Of a stretch of DNA of 10,195 nucleotides, positions 6,965 to 10,195 are shown in pieces. Source of the DNA: Candidatus Eiseniibacteriota bacterium (GTDB lineage Bacteria > Eisenbacteria > RBG-16-71-46 > CAIMUX01 > VGJL01); contig WJJW01000258.1 of NCBI GenBank assembly GCA_014729455.1, positions 1 through 10,195 of the forward strand, in the 5' to 3' direction. How positions within the stretch are numbered: position 1 is the stretch's first letter; the number at the start of each line of letters is the position of its first letter. A program made the translations under genes and the position numbers. Below the pieces are notes generated by a model. That model had not been told where the DNA came from. It made no database searches and worked only from the letters and a program-made list of their open reading frames with translations.

Positions 6965-8098
6965 TCACTCCGTCTCGATCGACTCGAACGGCAGGTCGTC
7001 GTGATCCTGGATGCTGTGGCATTTCTGGCAGAGCTGCTTCTGGTTCGGGCTGTCGTAGGGATCGGGGATCGGATAGGAGCCGGAGACCACCCCGTCCTCG
7101 GCGAGAAGCTTCACGTTGAAGTCCCAGCGGCCGGCGTGCGGAGCCGAGGTCGCGTGCGCGCGGTGGCAGCTCAGGCAGTGCAGCCGGCTCGTCGTCTCCG
7201 CGCCCTGCGTCGAGTGGACGTCGGCGCCGGAATCCTCGAACGGCACCTCCGGCAGGTAGGCGGTCGCGGGATCCCCGCCGCCCGGATCGTCGGTGCCGTC
7301 GTAGAAGTTGTACTGCGTGGCGAGGCGCCGGCCGAACGCTCGATCCGTCGGATGGTGGAACGGATCCGGCGGCCCCTGATGGTAGCGACCGTGGCAGTTG
7401 CCGCACCAATCGCTCACCCCCGAGCGGTACGCGCTGTGCTCGGTCCGCGACTCCTCGCCGACCAGCAGATCGATCCCTTCCCCTTCCGGAGCCGGAGCGG
7501 TGAACAACGCCGTGCCCCCCTGGACCGGCCCGATCCCGTTGAGCATGCGGAACGAGTCGTTGCCGTGCGGATCGTGGCAGCTCGTGCAGCCGAGGTCCGC
7601 TGAGCGAAACGTCCCGCCGGGGGACGTCGAATGCGTCGCGTCGGCCGAAAGCCCGTATGCCGGCGCATTGATGTTGTGGCCGGCGGCATCGCCGGGGATC
7701 GGATCGACGGCGCCGTCCGGTCCGTCGTTCAGGTTGTCCTCGTGCAGGAACACGAAGTTTCCCGCCCCTTTCAGCGGTGGCGGCGCGAGGGGATCGCTCC
7801 CCAGAACGGAGCCGAACTGCTCCGCGTGGCAGGCGAGACAGACGTCGCTCGCCGTCTCGGCGACCAGGATCCACTGGTTCCCTTGCGGGTGATCCGGATC
7901 GACCGGAAGGCCGTCCTCGCTGTTGTGGATCGTATGGCAGCCCGAGCAGGCGGCGGAGCCTCCATCATGGAACGCCGCCGCCACGCTCGCCGGAAGGAGG
8001 GCGAAGACGAGCAGCGCGCAAGCGGGGAGCCCGGCACGCCTCCGCCGGGCCCCGCTTCCCTGCGCCTCAGCGCGCGACGACGATCCTCTCACTTCCAA
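6965..8098 (-). CDS. Exported six-heme c-type cytochrome (doubled-CxxCH type)
   Basis: This protein of about 377 residues carries six CxxCH heme-c attachment motifs, at 51-55 (CSGCH), 87-91 (CLACH), 171-175 (CTSCH), 232-236 (CGNCH), 308-312 (CLSCH) and 357-361 (CQKCH). Many other His residues (for example CHTIH, CHDPHG, CHGRYH, CHRAH) could serve as distal ligands. The N-terminus has an Arg-rich n-region (ARRRR), a hydrophobic core (ALLVFALLPASVA) and a likely cleavage site near AAA-F at 42, so it is exported for heme attachment in the periplasm. CHDPHG and CHRAH spacing resembles doubled-CxxCH cytochromes that move electrons at or beyond the cell envelope. The start is TTG 8098 (GGGAG 5 nt upstream) or GTG 8092; both lie within the end of the preceding gene, overlapping it by about 26-32 nt. 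No later start leaves an intact signal peptide. The redox partner is unknown. Confidence 0.9.
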   Translation of the reverse strand: MEVRGSSSRAEAQGSGARRRRAGLPACALLVFALLPASVAAAFHDGGSAACSGCHTIHNSEDGLPVDPDHPQGNQWILVAETASDVCLACHAEQFGSVLGSDPLAPPPLKGAGNFVFLHEDNLNDGPDGAVDPIPGDAAGHNINAPAYGLSADATHSTSPGGTFRSADLGCTSCHDPHGNDSFRMLNGIGPVQGGTALFTAPAPEGEGIDLLVGEESRTEHSAYRSGVSDWCGNCHGRYHQGPPDPFHHPTDRAFGRRLATQYNFYDGTDDPGGGDPATAYLPEVPFEDSGADVHSTQGAETTSRLHCLSCHRAHATSAPHAGRWDFNVKLLAEDGVVSGSYPIPDPYDSPNQKQLCQKCHSIQDHDDLPFESIETE

Positions 8099-10195
8099 GC
8101 AGGCTCCCGTCCGCTCCGGTCAGCCGAACCAGGTAGACACCGTTCGCCGCCGGCCGGCCAGCGTCGTCGCGCCCGTCCCAGCGGATCTGGTGCTCCCGGG
8201 CGCCGAGCTGCCCCGGCTCCACCTGACGCACCCGCCGGCCGGCCACGTCGAAGATCGAAACGACGACCTCCTGCTCGCGCGCAAGCGAGAACCGGACGGT
8301 CGCCGGTCCCGTCGTCGGGCTCGGCGTCACCCGCAACGTGGCGGCCAGGGCCTCCACGGGATCACCGACCGCGGCGGGATCGATGACCTGCTCGCCCTGG
8401 ATCCACGTATGCCAGTTGTTCGTCGACGGCGCGTACTCGTGGTGCATCCAGAACGTCCGCGAATCGACCGGATCGACCACGATCGCGCTGTAGTCGCCCC
8501 AGCGATTCTGTCCGTAGACCGCGTCGCTCTGCTTGACGAACTCCGGCGGACGCATCGTCCCGAGCGGGTCGCCGCTGTAACGAACCGTCCGGGAGATCGA
8601 GAAGTACTCGTTCACCGACGAGCGGGCGAAGACCATGACCGCGTCGCCGTGCTCGTTGACGGTGATCGAGTTGAAGCTGCAGAAGACCTCGTTCGGTGGG
8701 GCGACCGTGCCCTGCTGCCGCAGCGTCGGGGGATTCCCCGACTCCGGCCAGCCGTTCATCTCGATCTCGTACCAGCGCGAGACCGTCACCCGCGGGGAGT
8801 TGCTGAGCGAGATGTGGTGGCACGCCCAGAGCGATCCGTCACGATACATGCAGCTCCAGAAGCGCGAATCGAACGCCGCCTGCCGGATGCCCGTCCCCTG
8901 GCTGCGCAGGTCCGCCGGCCGGTAGTACGGATCGACGTTCAGCGTGGTGCTCACCAAGCTCGGGGAGGTCAGCGGATCCTCGATCGCCCAGAGCCGGACG
9001 CTCGACGACGGATCCGACTCGAAGTGCTCGATCATGTACATGTTCGGCGCGTCGTCGGTGTACATCACCGGGATGCCGAACGACTGGGTCCCCGTGTGGA
9101 GGACGTCGGTCGTGCTCGCCACGCCTCCGTCGATGACCGAGCTCTTGTCGATGATGTAGACCAGGTACTTCTGCGGATTGAAGAAGTCCGCGGTCAGGTA
9201 GATCGCGTCGCGGTCGACGGCGAGGTTCGGCGAATCGATGTCGTTGCCGGCCAGCGTCGTGACGTCGAGCCGGTACTTGTACCAGGGATCGCCCGGATCG
9301 CTCGTGCTCGAGATGCCGAGAAGGAACGTCGAGCGGTTGTCGTCGCTCCTCTCGTTCGCCATCGCCATGAAGCGGTTCTCGTACGGGTCGAAGATCACCT
9401 CGGGATCGAAGACGAAGTAGTCCGCTCCGACCTCGCCCCAGAACCCGCCCGATCCGGAGATGTCGTCCTCCCAGAGGAGCGTCCCGTCCTTCTCGTAGGC
9501 GGCGATCCCGCCGTTCACGATCCCCATGACGTGATCGATCCCGGTGGCCATGTGCGGGTCGGGCGGCCTCCAGCCGGTGTTCGTGAAGCCGGTGAAGCCG
9601 ATGTCGCGGCCGTCACGGACGAGCGCGTTCGGGTCGAGCAGCGGGCTGCGTCGCGTCTCATCGAAGGTCGGCGGGACGTAGGGCGCGGCGTTCGCGTCGA
9701 GCTTCGGGGATCGCTCCGGCATCAGGGCCAGCAGTCGCCCGCGGATCCTCTCGACGCCGGCGGCGAGATCGCCGAGCAGCGCCGGATCGCGCGGGCGGAG
9801 GATCGTCACGTTGGCACCGCTCTCGTCGCCGGTGCCGGCGTCGCCATGCCAGGCGAAGGCCATCCGGCCGTCGGCTCCCAGCGCGACCCGGCGAGCGCCC
9901 GACGCGGGGGCCAGCGCCTGGGACCCCTCGTCGAACCGGTTGGCGCGGAAGACCTCCGAGCGGAACTCCCCGTCGGTCCCGAGGATCCGCGCGTGGAGAT
10001 CGCTCTCTCGTCCGTCGTCCGACTCCTCGTTCCAGGCGACGAGGGTCCGTCCGTGCGGATCGGTCGCCAGGGCCACTCCGCTCCGCCAACCGCTCGTCGG
10101 CGCGGCGACGGTCCGGACCGCACCGGCCGGCGTGCCGTCGGGGGCGAAGCGGCGGAGCCGGACGTCCGGGGTTCCCTCATCGGTCGCCTCCAACC
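8067..10195 (-). CDS. Large exported repeat/propeller-like protein with C-terminal FlgD-Ig/sorting-like domain (5' end outside window)
   Basis: The frame runs off the right edge, so only the C-terminal 708 residues or so are seen and no signal peptide can be checked. Residues about 10-130 hold two divergent modules of the form 'G-aliphatic-AL-T/G-D-G-R-aliphatic-A-F/W-aliphatic', for example GVALATDPHGRTLVAWNEES and RVALGADGRMAFAWHGDAG, common in large surface proteins. Residues about 215-600 resemble propeller-like proteins: GIDHVMGIVNGGIAAYEKDG, FDPEVIFDPYENRFMAMANE, then GISSTSDPGDPWYKYRLDV. The last 88 residues (8070-8333; RVTPSPTTGPATVRFSL ... VSIFDVAGRRVR ... RWDGRDDAGRPAANGVYLVRL) form a FlgD-Ig-like beta-sandwich used as a terminal anchoring or secretion module in FCB and Eisenbacteria-type genomes. 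It is probably secreted or surface-attached. No enzyme motif was found. The cytochrome gene starts inside its last codons, implying one transcript. Confidence 0.8.
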   Translation of the reverse strand, partial: LEATDEGTPDVRLRRFAPDGTPAGAVRTVAAPTSGWRSGVALATDPHGRTLVAWNEESDDGRESDLHARILGTDGEFRSEVFRANRFDEGSQALAPASGARRVALGADGRMAFAWHGDAGTGDESGANVTILRPRDPALLGDLAAGVERIRGRLLALMPERSPKLDANAAPYVPPTFDETRRSPLLDPNALVRDGRDIGFTGFTNTGWRPPDPHMATGIDHVMGIVNGGIAAYEKDGTLLWEDDISGSGGFWGEVGADYFVFDPEVIFDPYENRFMAMANERSDDNRSTFLLGISSTSDPGDPWYKYRLDVTTLAGNDIDSPNLAVDRDAIYLTADFFNPQKYLVYIIDKSSVIDGGVASTTDVLHTGTQSFGIPVMYTDDAPNMYMIEHFESDPSSSVRLWAIEDPLTSPSLVSTTLNVDPYYRPADLRSQGTGIRQAAFDSRFWSCMYRDGSLWACHHISLSNSPRVTVSRWYEIEMNGWPESGNPPTLRQQGTVAPPNEVFCSFNSITVNEHGDAVMVFARSSVNEYFSISRTVRYSGDPLGTMRPPEFVKQSDAVYGQNRWGDYSAIVVDPVDSRTFWMHHEYAPSTNNWHTWIQGEQVIDPAAVGDPVEALAATLRVTPSPTTGPATVRFSLAREQEVVVSIFDVAGRRVRQVEPGQLGAREHQIRWDGRDDAGRPAANGVYLVRLTGADGSLLGSERIVVAR

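Noticed and set aside
7001..8386. Plus-strand open frames opposite the cytochrome gene
   Set aside because: The minus strand carries six CxxCH motifs and a signal peptide in one frame; the plus frames have no motif or ribosome binding site.

Overview
The window is gene-dense, visibly GC-rich bacterial chromosome. The best lineage hint is the C-terminus of the protein at the right edge. It ends in a FlgD-Ig-like / secretion-sorting-like module of the kind attached to many exported proteins of Candidatus Eisenbacteria and other FCB-related, mostly uncultured phyla. High GC, ATGA-type gene overlaps and an exported multiheme cytochrome fit that picture. The lineage is an inference; no rRNA or other phylogenetic marker is present.

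Layout, left to right. (1) 2-499, plus strand: the C-terminal part of a transposase-like protein cut by the window edge, followed by an 11-bp-arm hairpin (506-537). (2) 585-2116, minus strand: a two-gene unit, a Yip1-type membrane protein with an N-terminal GYF_2-like segment and a long Glu/Pro linker, overlapping rnhA (RNase HI) by 4 nt. (3) 2117-2191: a 75-bp divergent intergenic region with weak promoter-like hexamers and a perfect 13-bp palindrome. (4) 2192-6961, plus strand: YjbQ/UPF0047 family protein, a small GGQ release-factor-like protein with a basic tail, a winged-helix protein whose body looks like a Fic fold without the Fic active site, gpmI (cofactor-independent phosphoglycerate mutase, TTG start), and an FAD-dependent amine-oxidase/phytoene-desaturase-like oxidoreductase overlapping gpmI by 4 nt. 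(5) 6965-10195, minus strand: a large exported repeat/propeller-like protein (5' end outside the window) followed, with overlapping reading frames, by a six-heme c-type cytochrome. This unit converges on the plus-strand cluster with only 3 nt between stop codons.

Functionally this is mostly core metabolism and information processing (glycolysis, RNA:DNA hybrid removal, probable ribosome rescue) next to an exported redox unit. No CRISPR array, tRNA, rRNA or clear defence system was seen. The points most worth a second look are the apparently catalytically dead Fic-like winged-helix protein, the cytochrome whose start lies inside the upstream gene, the atypical YjbQ active-site region and the palindrome in the divergent promoter region. 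No stretch of more than 300 bases lacks a gene; the longest gap is 500-584.
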